NCBI RefSeq assembly: GCF_029867415.1
Contig: NW_026705400.1
Coordinates: forward strand, 1-64,000
Direction: 5' to 3'
DNA from: Vicia villosa
Lineage: Eukaryota; Streptophyta; Magnoliopsida; Fabales; Fabaceae
Length of the DNA stretch: 64,000 nucleotides
Below the pieces are notes generated by a model. The model was given only the letters and a program-made list of their open reading frames with translations. It was not told the DNA's origin and searched no databases. Both the position numbers and the translations under genes were made by a program. This document shows positions 30,531 to 42,235 of this stretch, piece after piece; position 1 is the first letter of the stretch; every line of letters starts with the position of its first letter.

Positions 30531-32854
30531 GAACCGCCCTAGCTGGATCTAGAACGTCGATTGGGGAAGTTGGCACAACATTGGCGTTATAAGTGATGGT
30601 CGTGTGAGTTGCTTTCGATGTTACCGTGACAATGAAGATTAGATCGATGACCTTTGCGATGAAGAGATTGATGATATGAAAGGGACAAACTCAATGGTTT
30701 GAGATCATGGTGAATATATGGTGTTTCTTGGTGGAAATTCGCGAGAATCAAAAGTCGATTCTCATATACAGTGTCACTGTTCTATATTGGAACCAAAGAT
30801 CTGTGTAGATTGATTAGGCTTGAGCTCCAATGGGGTGAGTGAAATTTTGGTACAACGAAGCGGGGTGGAAACGCAAGGTTAACACTCTAACACCCAAGTT
30901 AGTGAATGAGAGAGAAAGTAATTTAAGTGTGCGAATGAGAGAACACCTGAATTGACACACATTGTGATTTATATAAGAAGGACATTTAAAATCGTTTTCA
31001 TGAGACTTAGTGTTTTACACAGGTGATTGTTCTATATAATGGAAGGTGTGTTGGAAGCGGAATCTCATGCCCTCAACTTGGACGAGGTCTCACTTGTATT
31101 GACTCTTTCGTCTCTTTTGTCGTGGGCCTTGTAAGAAAGACAAAAGAAAAAAAATTAAAAACTAAAAAATAACAATTATTTAAACACTTTAATATTTATT
31201 TATAAATGTGATCTTTATTTTAAAAATATTATAAAAAAACATTAAATTTACATTTAAGAAAAGTGTTTTGGATTGAAGCCTAAATATAGATTAAATTGAA
31301 TTATCTTAATAGTGCCGTCCTAGTGCCAAGGAAAGGGGGGAAGTGGTCCTTCACTCCTTCATAATCATGTGCAACCGTTCGGATCATCTCACTATATTCA
31401 GTTCGATGAAGAGTTGTAGAAGTCTACACAATCATGTGTAATTGTCGAAGTAGTTAACTGTACTTGTATGATTAATTTAAGTGCTTATAGTTATAGTAAC
31501 ATTTAATAAATTGATTTTTTCAATATATTTGGTTTTTAAAATATTTTTGTACTTTGTCTACTTTGGCTTGTATAATTAAATTGTCGTTGTGTTGAAAATT
31601 GTTTCCATTGGCATTTTAACTTTTTTAAGTCTGATAGTTGAAATTTTGTCTCAAATAATAAGTTGTGGATTCAAATCCACCACATTTATGTATTCAAATA
31701 CCATCTGCATATCTATAAATTAAACTGACTTATTAGAACATTATATTTCTTTTTTAATTGCTTGACAATTACTCAAAAATTTTGTGTTTATGCACAAATC
31801 GGCTATTCAAAATCTAAAAATTCATTATTGTATGCAAAGACGTTAAGATGGACTAGTTCAAATGAATTTGTATGAAAAGCTCGATAAAACTTAGTGTTAG
31901 AGCGTTAAAATTAGAGTCCGGAATTCTTATAATAAAAATTCTCAGAAGTTTTGATTTCTCTGCAAAATTCTGCAATTGAATTGAAGTGATTCTTCACTCT
32001 GCAATGTTTTCCATCTCCATTAATAGCTCACAAGGTTCCTAGAGGTTCCAAGACAAGGTTACCATTTCTACCCTCTTTTATTTTTGTTTGGCAGAAGATG
32101 CACTAAATAGAGGCCTAACCAAATTAGTTGAGAATGAATCCATTAGTCTGATTAATGGTCCTACAGGTTCCTTAATCCCAACCATATTTTATATGTTGAA
32201 GATATTATGATTTGTAAACTTTTCTAATCCATCCTTTTCACGGGCTCTATAGCACATGTTAGATAATAATAAAAGTATATTTTTGTAACACACATACAAA
32301 TCTTATAATTAAAGACCGAGTAGATAATAATAAAAGTATATTTTTGGAACACATACGAATTGTATCATTAATCCCTTAAAACACTTCATTAATCATCGAA
32401 AGGTATTAACGATTAAATGATTGATAGCATACACACTTCATAGCATACACTTTCAAATGATTAATGAAATGTTTTAACAAAAAATTATCTCTTAAAACAC
32501 TTCATTAATCATTGAAAGGTGTTAATGATAAAATTATGTCAAATAAAAATATAATTTTAACAAAAAAAAACCATGCGAGTTATATGAAAATATTTGAATG
32601 AGATGACAGAAGTCTCTTTCAGTTTAATCAGAGATTTTGAATTCGAATTTAAGAATTAGTTTTTACAATTGTAGACAAAAAATTGCACGCACAAAATATC
32701 TGATTTGTTAAAAAAAAAATAGACGAGTTAAATTATAGATTCACCCGAATGAGAGGTATTTATATATTATTTACTACTAACAAAATTTTTACATTGGCAA
32801 CGAACTTCAAATCTAAATTTTTACGAGATTTGAATCGAAACTCGTATTAACAAT
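30531..32854. other. Unassigned AT-rich repeat-like DNA
   Basis: No recognisable ORF. A direct repeat (GATAATAATAAAAGTATAT) occurs at about 32264 and 32320. A motif AAAACACTTCATTAATCAT occurs at about 32379 and 32485 with an inverted copy at about 32452-32475, giving a local hairpin. Other parts, such as 30530-31100, look like decayed repeat sequence but could not be assigned. Confidence 0.4.
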
Positions 32855-32865
32855 ATCATTTAACT

Positions 32866-33313
32866 CGTGATTGGCGTGTGGGTTTGTTTGTGCTTTTTAG
32901 GTCTGCTAGTCCGAAACCTCGAGTTTATCCGTCTTATCGTTTCAGACCTGAAATTTAAGTCGCAGCAGAGCGGACAGGCTCTGGAGCTTAAAAATTGTTT
33001 AAGAGGATGTTGTTTCTTCGCGGAGTCGTTCGCTATCTATTTATGTTTATTTAGTTTCTACAGTTTTTTGTTTTGGGGACTGTGGTGTTTTCTTCTCTTT
33101 ACTGTTATACATAGCTCTACAATTTTCTGTGGAGTTTTTATAGTATTGTTAATTTTGGAGGTTATGTAGTTTGTATCAGGTGGAGTATTATTAGTTTGGA
33201 GGATTTTAGTAGCTTACTTGTTTACTGTGTGATTGGACTTGGTGTAAGTGGCATTTTCTATGCCTTGGCTGTTAGTGTAATTAATATATTTTGCTTGTTA
33301 AAAAAAAAGCAAG
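32866..33313 (+). mobile_element. 5'-truncated LINE with 11-bp target duplication
   Basis: A roughly 448-bp insertion ends in TTAATATATTTTGCTTGTT plus an A9 tail. It is flanked by the direct repeat ATCATTTAACT at 32855-32865 and 33314-33324. Truncated 5' end, A tail and target duplication of this length are the hallmark of target-primed LINE insertion. The open stretch inside (32867-33169) is LINE 3' UTR, not a gene. Confidence 0.8.
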
Positions 33314-33324
33314 ATCATTTAACT

Positions 33325-34177
33325 ATTTTAATAATACACATGTTAGCATTTGCCATTTTATAAGAGAAGAGATTCTCATTTATCATCGTGCCCTTCACAT
33401 TGTGTGCTAACGCGTAAAGCCCTTCACGCCTCCACCATGTGTTGACTGTTCAGTGTCACTCACTCACTGTCACCGTGTCATCGTCAAGGGCATGCGCTAA
33501 GGCAACCCTTACTATGGCCCACGAATATACCAATTCGTTGGATAAGATTATGATTTTTCTACAATTTGTTTCATATTAGGAAAATATAAAAATAATTACA
33601 ATAAAATCTGATATATAAAACATGGTTTTTTTAAATATTTTTCTCTTTTATAACCCTAAGTAAAGGTGCATTAATTTTAATTTTCAACCACACATTACAA
33701 GATATGTTATATACTTTTTCAAAATTTCGGGCATGTATGCCGAAAAACTTAAGCATCGTATAATCGTATTGAAAAGACTATATATTTTTAAAAAGTTGTA
33801 CATTTCAGAATTCTTTATCTAAATAAACCAGTTTTTCATTAACTCTTCAAATAATTCATTTTCCCAACTAATTTCTAAAATAATCCATTTAAAAAAAAAA
33901 GAACTATTGTTAGATGAGTTGGCAAAAAAATTGATGACACCAAGGCTTTCTATAAGCCTAGCCAATTCAATTAACGTTTGAAATTAAAAAAAAAGGTGGC
34001 GTCAATTCATTGTATTTTTTTGAATTAAAACAATACTGTATTTTTTAACTAAAATAATAAATTATATAAAAAAATAAATAAAAATATTAATATTTAATAA
34101 ATATAATTATATAGGATAATATTAACTGAGTTGGTCATACATGTCACCAGTTCCACTCCTTTATAGTTATTCTAACC
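33325..34177. other. AT-rich intergenic DNA
   Basis: I see no gene or transposon ends. A somewhat GC-richer segment at about 33410-33530 has no recognisable coding content. Confidence 0.4.
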
Positions 34178-34758
34178 TGTTGCATTTGCTGTTGATTCAC
34201 CCCATGTGTTTGAGGATTTAAGATTTTGAGAACATCATCACTAGAATCCCTAATAAACTCTTGCATTTCTAAGTAGTCTTGTGTATGCATCGACACACGG
34301 CCATAACTGAGTTTGTGACCCAAACTGATATAGTAGAGTTACGTTGATGGAGTTATTGGTGAGCGGTCTGGTCGATTGAATGACAGAATTTGTGTGAATG
34401 ATTAGTCGGGGGTAAAGGGAAAATGGTTGTTGTGGTGTTTGATAGGCATATGTTTGTTGCATGTTTCGATATTGTGGTGTTTGGGCATTTTGGCTTTGGT
34501 ACATAGGAGGAAGTGTTGGTGTTATATGTTCCTTGCGTGTTTTGGATATGGTAGGATGATGTGTTGAGGACATATGGATGATGGGTGTTTTGATAATAAG
34601 CATATTGTTAGTGGTGATATAGGGCATGCTTTTTTTGTGATTGAGTATAACATGTATTGGTCATAGGTTTGAGTGTCTAATATGTATTGAGTTATCATGA
34701 GCAGCATCCACATTGGGTCAAGAGCAACACCAGTAAAAGAAACACCACATACTAACAA
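34178..34758 (-). pseudogene. Decayed minus-strand coding remnant, unidentified
   Basis: Overlapping minus-strand frames (34758-34522 and 34627-34250), Gln/Pro/Thr-rich with QTPQQPF and an HTQDYLEMQEF-type segment, together look like the frameshifted C terminus of a transposon protein, possibly of the MULE or plant-mobile-domain kind. I cannot name it. It abuts the primer binding site of the next element. Confidence 0.35.
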
Positions 34759-34760
34759 AT

Positions 34761-34773
34761 TGGTATCCAGAGC
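34761..34773 (+). other. Degenerate primer binding site of copia element
   Basis: TGGTATCCAGAGC, the initiator tRNA-Met type site with an extra C, 85 bp before the gag start. No clear 5' LTR can be defined upstream. Confidence 0.55.
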
Positions 34774-34858
34774 TTTCAGTCATTGTTCTTGATCGGGTTT
34801 TCAAGAACTTCACGTCATAGATCGTGTTTCCAGGGCCAGTGAATCAACCATTGTGAAG

Positions 34859-37800
34859 ATGACTAGCGACAAGAGCATTTGAAATTCTCTTCCAATGCTT
34901 GACGACAAAAATTGGATCCGATGGAAAAAAAGATGAAATCCTTGTTTGGCTTCCATGAAACCCTAGAAGTGGTTACCGACGATGTTCCTGCGCTAGCTGC
35001 AAATGCAACCGAAGCACAGGAAACTGCCCGCAACGAAGTCAAAAAGAAAGATTGCAAGACTGCTTATTGCATTTAGACGATGATCACTGCTGCTAACTTC
35101 GATAGAATCTCTCATGCTGAAACGACGAAGGAGGCATGGGATATTCGGGTCAAGTATAATGAAGGAGGTGAGAGAGTCAAGTTGTAGACCTTGTGTCGAC
35201 ATTATGAATTATTGTTGATGGGAGAAGACTAAAAAGTTGCAAAATATGCGTCGAAGGTCCAGAAACTCGTCCATCTCATGAAGGGTTGTGATAAAACCAA
35301 AACTGGGATGGTAGTTGAGAAGGTAATGTAAATGTTGACCTCTCACTTTGATCACTTTATCATGGCTATTCAAGAATCCAATCAGTTTGAAACCCTAAAA
35401 TTGGAAGATCTGGTTAGTTTGTTGAAAACACATGAGATTAGGATTGTCGAAAGGAGAGGAGTTCAAGACTCGATACAAGCTCTGCAGGCTTAGTCATGGA
35501 AAAAGAACGATGGTTCCAACAAATTCAAAGGCAAGTTCGACTAGACTCAAGGCAAGAAGTCTTGGTTGAATCCCCATAAGATTCAGGTCGAAGATGTAGC
35601 TTTTGAATCCTCGAAAAGAGGAGGAGGAAACTATCGAAAGGACAAAGAAGATAAGAAAGGTATGCAGTTTTATAACTGTAAAAAGTGGGTTCATTTGGAA
35701 AAACATTGTTTGTACAGGAAAGAAAAAGGATCAATAAAGGACAAGAACGAAGGAGCAAACCTTGCACGCCAAGATTCAGATGATTATGAAAGTGGTATGG
35801 TGGTTATGACTGCAATCACAGATAACCATATTGAATCCAAGATCTAGTTCCATGACTCAGGCTGCTTGAATCACATGATTGGTCAAAAGGTGTGGTTGGC
35901 ATATTTCAACGAGTTGAAGAAGAGCAAAGTAAAACTTGCTGATAATAGTTCGTTACAAGCAGAAGGTACTAACAACATAGTTTTTCAAATGAGTAATGGA
36001 GGGAAATCTATGATCAAAGATATGCTCTATGTACCTGGAATGAAATGCAACCTGCTAAGTGTTGGAAAACTATTCGAGAAAGGTTTCTTAGTTGCCATGA
36101 AAGATGGAGTTTTAAAATTGTTTGACACCTTGAACAATCTGGTCTTGAAATCTCCTCCGTCGATGAAGAGGATGTTTAACACCATGATCAGTTCGACTGA
36201 AGTACAATGTCTAAAAACTATTGTCAACCACAAGGATAGTTGGTTTTGGTATTTGAGGTTTGGACATTTGAATTTTTGATCACTCAATAAACTGATTACT
36301 CAAGACATGGTTACTGGTATTCCAAGTCTTAAGATGCCTGACAAATTTTGTGAAGGTTGTTTAGTCGAAAAGAAATCCAAAAATTATTTCACTTCGACTA
36401 TGCCAATGAGATCATCCTGCATACTCGATATGGTACACTCAGATGTATGTGGTCCATTTGAAGAACATACCATTGGTGGAACCAAATATTTTGTTTTGTT
36501 TGTCGATGAGTTTAGTCCAAAGTTGTGGATCTATGTGATCAAGATAAAGGACAAAGTATTTGAAATCTTTAAGAGATTCAAGATACTTGTCAAAAACCAG
36601 AGTGAGAAAAAGATCAAAATTCTGCGAACAATTAGAGGTGGCAAATACACATCCAAGATGTTTGAATAATTCTGTGCAGAACATGGTGTTAATCATGAGA
36701 TAAATTCTCCTTATACGCCTCAACATAATGGAATTGCATAAAGAAAGAACACAACCATATTGGATATGGTGAGATGCATGATGAAGCAGAAGAATCTTCC
36801 AAAATCTTATGGGGTAAAGTTATTTCGACTGCAATTTATATCCTAAACAGGTGCCCTACCAAGATATTGAAGAACAAGGTTCCTAAAGAAATGTGGAGTG
36901 GCAAACTACCATCAATAAGTCATTTGAAGGTGTTTGGCTCTATGTGCTACAAGCATGTTCCTGATGCAAGAAGAAGGAAGCTTGATGACAAGAGTGAACC
37001 TATGATTCTGGTAGGATATCACAAGACTGATGCATACAGGCTATTCAATCCAATTAGTGAGAAAATTGTGTTAAGTCGACATATGGTGATTGATGAAAAT
37101 TCTTCCTGGGATTGGAATTCTGGTGATGCAATCAACGAACCATTGATAATCTATAGTTTGGACAAAGAAATTGATGAAGTTGAAGTCAAAGTCAAAGCAG
37201 TTTCTGATATTCTCGATAATGTCGAAGTCAAAAAGGGTATGGCTAGCACAAGCCAAAGACCTCAAAAAACTTGAATTCTTCATGCAAGACTTCGAGACTT
37301 TGAAATGGCTAGTGATGATGAAGTCACACCAGATGGAGAATTAGTTCATTTTGCTTTACTTGTAGATGTTGAACCAATCAACTATAGTGAAGCTTTAAAG
37401 ATTAAATAATGGAAGTCTTCTATGGTTGAAGATTTATTGGCAATCGAAAGAAACAACACATGGGAATTAATCGAATTGCCAGCACATACAAAAGCTATCA
37501 AAGTAAAGTGGGTGTTCAAGTTGAAACATAATGCTGATGGGTCGATAGCAAGACATAAAGCAAGATTAGTAGATCAAGGTTTTCTTCAAAGAGCCGGACT
37601 CGACTACTCTGAAGTATTTTCTCCAGTATCAAGATTGAAGACTGTTTGACTAGTGGTAGCCTTGGCATGCAACCAAGGTTGGTCGACATTTCATTTAGAT
37701 GTGAAATCAGCATTTCTGAATGGTCCTTTAGACGAAGAGGTCTATGTCAAACAACCTCTAGGGTTTGTGGTTCAGAAGGAAGCGATAAAGTTTATAAGTT

Positions 37801-38913
37801 GAACAAAGCACTCTATGGCCTCAAGCAGGCACCTAGGGCATGAAACAAGAAGATCGAATCATACTTAGTCGATTTGGGATTCGTAAAATGCAAATCTGAG
37901 TATGGTGTCTATGTTCAGGATGTGGCACAAGATATAACAATCATCTGCTTATATGTTGATGACTTGATGGCAACTAAAAATAGCTTGGAGAATTTTTCGA
38001 AATTCAAAGAGATGATGATGAGAGAATTTGAAATGTCAGATCTGGAAAAATTGTTTTATTTCTTAGGCATGGAATTTCAAATTTCAAAGCAATGTATGGT
38101 GCTACATCAAAGGAAGTATGTCAAAGAGATACTCAAGAGATTTAGGATGGATGATTTGACTTTAACATCTTCACATATCAAACCAAATTTGAAGTTGGAG
38201 AAGCATGGAGAGGAAGACAAAGTCGGTGTAACTTTTTTTAAACAAATAGTTGGATCTCTGAGGTATATGTGCAACAATTGATCTGATATAGGTTTCGCAG
38301 TCAGATTAGTGAGCAGATACATGAGTGAACCAAGGGTGTCACACATGAAGGCTGCAAGACGAATACTAAGATACTTCAAAGGATCAATAAACTGTGGAAT
38401 CCTATTTCGACGAGTCTCTATGAGCAAAGAAGCTACTATTACTTGCTACTCGAATGCTGATTGATGTGGAGATAAGGAAGACCGAAGAAGCACAACTGAA
38501 TATTTCTTTCAAGTATTTGGTGCCCCAATTTCATGGTGTTCGAAGATACAACTTGTGGTAGCATTATCATCATGTGAAACTGAATATATAGTAGGATCTA
38601 ATGCTACATGTCAAGCAATTTGGATCAGATCAGTACTTGAAGAAATGGAGGTCAAAGTGAAAAAACCTCTTGTGTTGCAAATCGACAACAAGTCAACTAT
38701 AAACCTGACAAAGAATCCAATTTTGCATGGAAGAAGTAAGCATATTGAGGCTAGATTTCACTTCTTGGGGAAAAGGTAAATCGAGGTGAACTTGAAGTAA
38801 GATATTGCTCAAGCAAAGCACAATTGGCCGATATTTTCACCAAAGAATTGAAGATCGACAGATTCCTGAATTTGAGAAAGAAATTAGAAATAGTTCAGAT
38901 CGACTATGATTAG
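34859..38913 (+). pseudogene. Full-span but dead Ty1/copia gag-pol
   Basis: Gag starts at ATG 34859 and hits a stop within ten codons; more stops follow (for example near 35074 and 35185). The zinc knuckle near 35670-35700 has lost its first Cys (FYNCKKWVHLEKHC). Protease (HDSGCLNHMIG) begins at about 35851. The integrase has HSDVCGPF, but the second catalytic Asp is lost (RTIRGGKY). RT has FHLDVKSAFLNGPLDEEV and LYVDDLMATKN, and RNase H has SSCETEYI and SKHIEARFHF. There are at least ten in-frame stops and frameshifts (for example 36279, 36669, 37274, 37649, 38281, 38779). It belongs to a different copia branch from the Tork and Sirevirus copies, lineage unresolved. End of pol is TAG at 38911. 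Confidence 0.88.
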
Positions 38914-38947
38914 CGTATGATCAAGAACCTGGACTATAGGGGTGTAT

Positions 38948-39180
38948 GTTGAGATATTATTGAGATTTATATATTATTGAGATATTAGATATAATATCAA
39001 ATATAATCTAATATAATAATATCAAATATAATTCAAATTGTGTAAGCCCAAACCCAATCAGAGTTGTATATAAATAGTCGCATCATTATTTGTACACACA
39101 ATTACAATTCAAATGAATATTAATCCTCATTTTCTTATTTTCTCTATTTTTCTCCTCTCACTAGAAGTGTTTCACACACT
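38948..39180 (+). repeat. Probable 3' LTR of the copia element
   Basis: Begins TGTTGAGATATTATTG after a GGGGT-containing purine-rich run, 35 bp past pol. It contains a TATAAATA box near 39070 and short ATATAATATC repeats. The end is uncertain (about 39175-39200). Confidence 0.5.
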
Positions 39181-39651
39181 AATAAAGTACCTTATACAAG
39201 TCAATTTATAAAGTTGTATTAGGCTTGACCAATGACATAAAAACCTAGTTTAAGATAGGTTAGATTTCGTGTTATCAGATTTTAGTTGTCAGATCACGAC
39301 TATGTTAAAAAAATTACAATCAATATACACAAAATATTTATATGTTTAAATATCAAACCCAACTTATTTTCTTAAGATTAGTTATAAACTTAATATATAA
39401 AAAATGTGATTGCTTAGTAAATATTATTAACAAGATGAGAGACATAAAGAGAAGTGAGATAAACAAATAATTACATATAATCCACACGAAACGACACTTT
39501 AACTACTATATAATTAACTTGGCCATCATAAATAACCATCCTGGTGTCACTATAGTAAAAAAAATATATATACACTAAAAAGCGGCCTGATTCAAGGGAT
39601 ATCAAGTAGAGATCAACATGTGGAGGGTAGCTAAACATGTTGTGACAAGAA
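39181..39651. other. Intergenic DNA between copia LTR and Helitron
   Basis: No gene or repeat that I can support. Confidence 0.4.
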
Positions 39652-40715
39652 TCTACTATCTACTATCTACTATCTACTATACAAACAATTAATAAAAGAT
39701 TGACCAATCTGACTATTATGCCCTTAGTTAAAATTTTCTTTACAAATAAAAAAGGGCAATTCGGTAACTAACAAAATCACATATCACTTTTTCAACCTTT
39801 TAATAACCAAGCGCCAATTGTCGGGCTCTCATTGGTCCAACTTTTTAACTTTTCAATAACCAATTTTTTCTCCCAACACACTTCTTCTCTCTCTTACTTA
39901 AATTTTCAAATTTCTTTCACATTTCATTTTCCCACACTTTCTTACTTTCATTTTATTTTTTTTTCATTTAATCACAAAAATTATTAATAATCTATTTTTT
40001 TTAACTTTAATAAAATTAAATATTTATTTATCTCACGGGTCACTATCAATACAATATTTAATTTATTTTAATCGATCATTACACACTTTCTCTTTCTTAA
40101 TTAAAATTTCAAATTTCTCTCAAATTTTCTTCTCACACTTTCTTACATTCATTTTAATTTTTTTTCTCTATTTATGTATCAACTCTAAAAAATAATTTAT
40201 TTTTTAATTTTAATAAAATTAAAAATATTGTAATATCACGGGTCACTATCAACATAATACTTTTTTTATTTTAATCAATCATTGTTTTTATTAGAGAGAT
40301 AATATCTTTATTTTTAATTTTTTTTTCTTTTCTTCATTTCACGATTTTTTTAAAGATTATTTAATACGATTAAATTCATATGATTATTTTTCATTTTACA
40401 TTTGTATTTAAATATATTTTATATCAGATCAAATAAATTTTTTATTTCACGGGTCATTATCAACAAAGTATCTATTTTATTTTAATCAACAATTACTATA
40501 AATTGAGAGATAATTTTTATTTTTAAATGTTAAAATTTCATTTATTTTTATCTTCATCTTCCAAATTCTTTTTTATATAATTATTTAATATAATTAAATT
40601 TATATAATATTTTTCATTTGTAATTAAATCATTTATTAAAAATTTATATGTATCTAATTAATTTCATACAATATTAAATAAATTTACCCGTGCGGAAGCA
40701 CGGGTATCTTACTAG
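39652..40715 (+). mobile_element. Non-autonomous Helitron, about 1.06 kb
   Basis: The 3' terminus has a hairpin CCCGTGC (40687-40693) / GCACGGG (40698-40704) with loop GGAA, then ATCTTA and the CTAG end (40712-40715) followed by T. The 5' terminus begins with TC after an A; TCTACTA is repeated four times (39652-39679), so the true start is one of 39652, 39659, 39666 or 39673. No terminal inverted repeats or target duplication, as expected for Helitrons. No Rep/helicase gene. Three internal repeats begin CACGGGTCAYTATCAA at about 40034, 40237 and 40449. Confidence 0.85.
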
Positions 40716-41151
40716 TAGCAAACAAAAATTGGATTTTGACATTTTATTTAAATACTAATAATAAAGCAGCAACAAAGTAATCATGAATAAAAGTCCTCAT
40801 CAAGCATGAATGCAGTTATTATTAAATAACAAAAGAAAACATGGGTCAAGAAAATGGATTAATAGTAGTACAAATTGATAAAACAAAAGAAATTTTATGT
40901 TTGGAATTTAGTAACACAACATTTCCTAAAATACTATAAGCAGCATGCAAAATGATGAACACAAATAATGACGTATAAGAAAGAAAAAGAAAACTTTTGT
41001 AATGAAACATATCTATTTTATCATCGTTATTTGAACAACTAAAATGAATCGATGATATAGGAAATGTTTCATTATATATTTTTGATTATATATTTTGGTT
41101 ACAATATCTATAGGTGTATTGTTCTCCCAATTTGTTGGTGATTTGGGTTTG
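40716..41151. other. AT-rich intergenic DNA
   Basis: No recognisable feature. Confidence 0.4.
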
Positions 41152-41159
41152 GTGTTGAA

Positions 41160-42173
41160 TAGGGGTGTAATCGGATCGGTTTGTATCAGTTTTTTGTCAA
41201 AAAAAAAAAGGTCTGAATCGATGATATCTCCATTGGTTTGGTTTGATTTTTAACATTTTTAAAATATATGGAACCAAGCAAATTAATCGGTTTGGTTCGA
41301 TTGATCGGTTTACAATATTTCTTTTAAACATTATATTCATCAGGATATTCTGCACTATCGTGTTTTCCGGTGTATTTTATGCTATTGTTCTTTAAAATAA
41401 TAAATTTCATGTAATTTATTTCACGCTTTATTTTTTCAAACAAATTACAAGGTGCTCTTAACATATAAAATAGTTACATGATTTTCATTGCATTATAAAA
41501 TAAGTTCACTATCAAATTTAAAAGTTAACACTTGACATAGAATGGTGTGCGTGTGTGTGGCCTAGCTAGTAGTGAAAGTTTGGGTCTTGAGGGTATGTTC
41601 TCCTCAAGGTCTCAGGTTTGAATTCTACTAGGCACAAATCGCTTATTAAAAAAAAGGATTTGAAAGCTTAACAAATAGATCACACCTCAAACACACATCA
41701 AAATTATTTTATAATAAGACTAGAAGAAATTTTCTTGAAGAAGAAGAAACAACAAAGATAAAAAAAATTAAAATTAACAGAAAGAACTTGAACACGAAGA
41801 AGGAGTAGCAGCAGTCCCGAGAAAGTAATTTTTTATGACTTATGATTTCTACGTTCTATGTTTTGGAGTTTGGTTCTAGATGCATGTTTTGCTGAAAGGA
41901 ACGAAGTGAAAATAAAAATTGAGAACGGTTAGACCGATACAAAATTTGTGCTTAATGATGGGTGGAATAAATGATTTAGAGGGTAATTATTTTTATTGGT
42001 TGGGTTCATCGGTTTGACGGTTCCTAAAAACTAAAACAAAAAATCAAACCAAACCACATCGATTTTTATTAGTTTGGTTTGGTTTTAGAACCGAACCAGA
42101 AACAATTAATTTTATTTTGATTTGATTTGAATTGTCGATTTAATTAGATTTTTCTAATCCGCTCACACTCCTA
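41160..42173. mobile_element. Non-autonomous hAT-type element, 1,014 bp
   Basis: Terminal inverted repeats TAGGGGTGTAATCGGATCGG and, as reverse complement of the right end, TAGGAGTGTGAGCGGATTAG. Flanked by a perfect 8-bp target duplication GTGTTGAA (41152-41159 and 42174-42181), the hAT hallmark. Subterminal regions are rich in GGTTTGGTTTG in inverted orientation. No transposase; it carries a SINE-like insert. Confidence 0.88.
41545..41655 (+). mobile_element. tRNA-derived SINE-like sequence
   Basis: Box A-like TGGCCTAGCTAGTAG and box B-like GGTTTGAATTC with the expected spacing, ending in an A run (TTAAAAAAAAGG). Typical of plant tRNA-derived SINEs. No clear target duplication found. Nested in the hAT element. 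Confidence 0.55.
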
Positions 42174-42235
42174 GTGTTGAACATGGATGAGACACAATGT
42201 AGAAGAAAATGTTGAAGAAGCCCATCAACAAATAT

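Noticed and set aside
31620..31700. A tRNA-like or SINE sequence (GGATTCAAATCCA)
   Set aside because: A box B-like palindrome is present but no box A at proper spacing.
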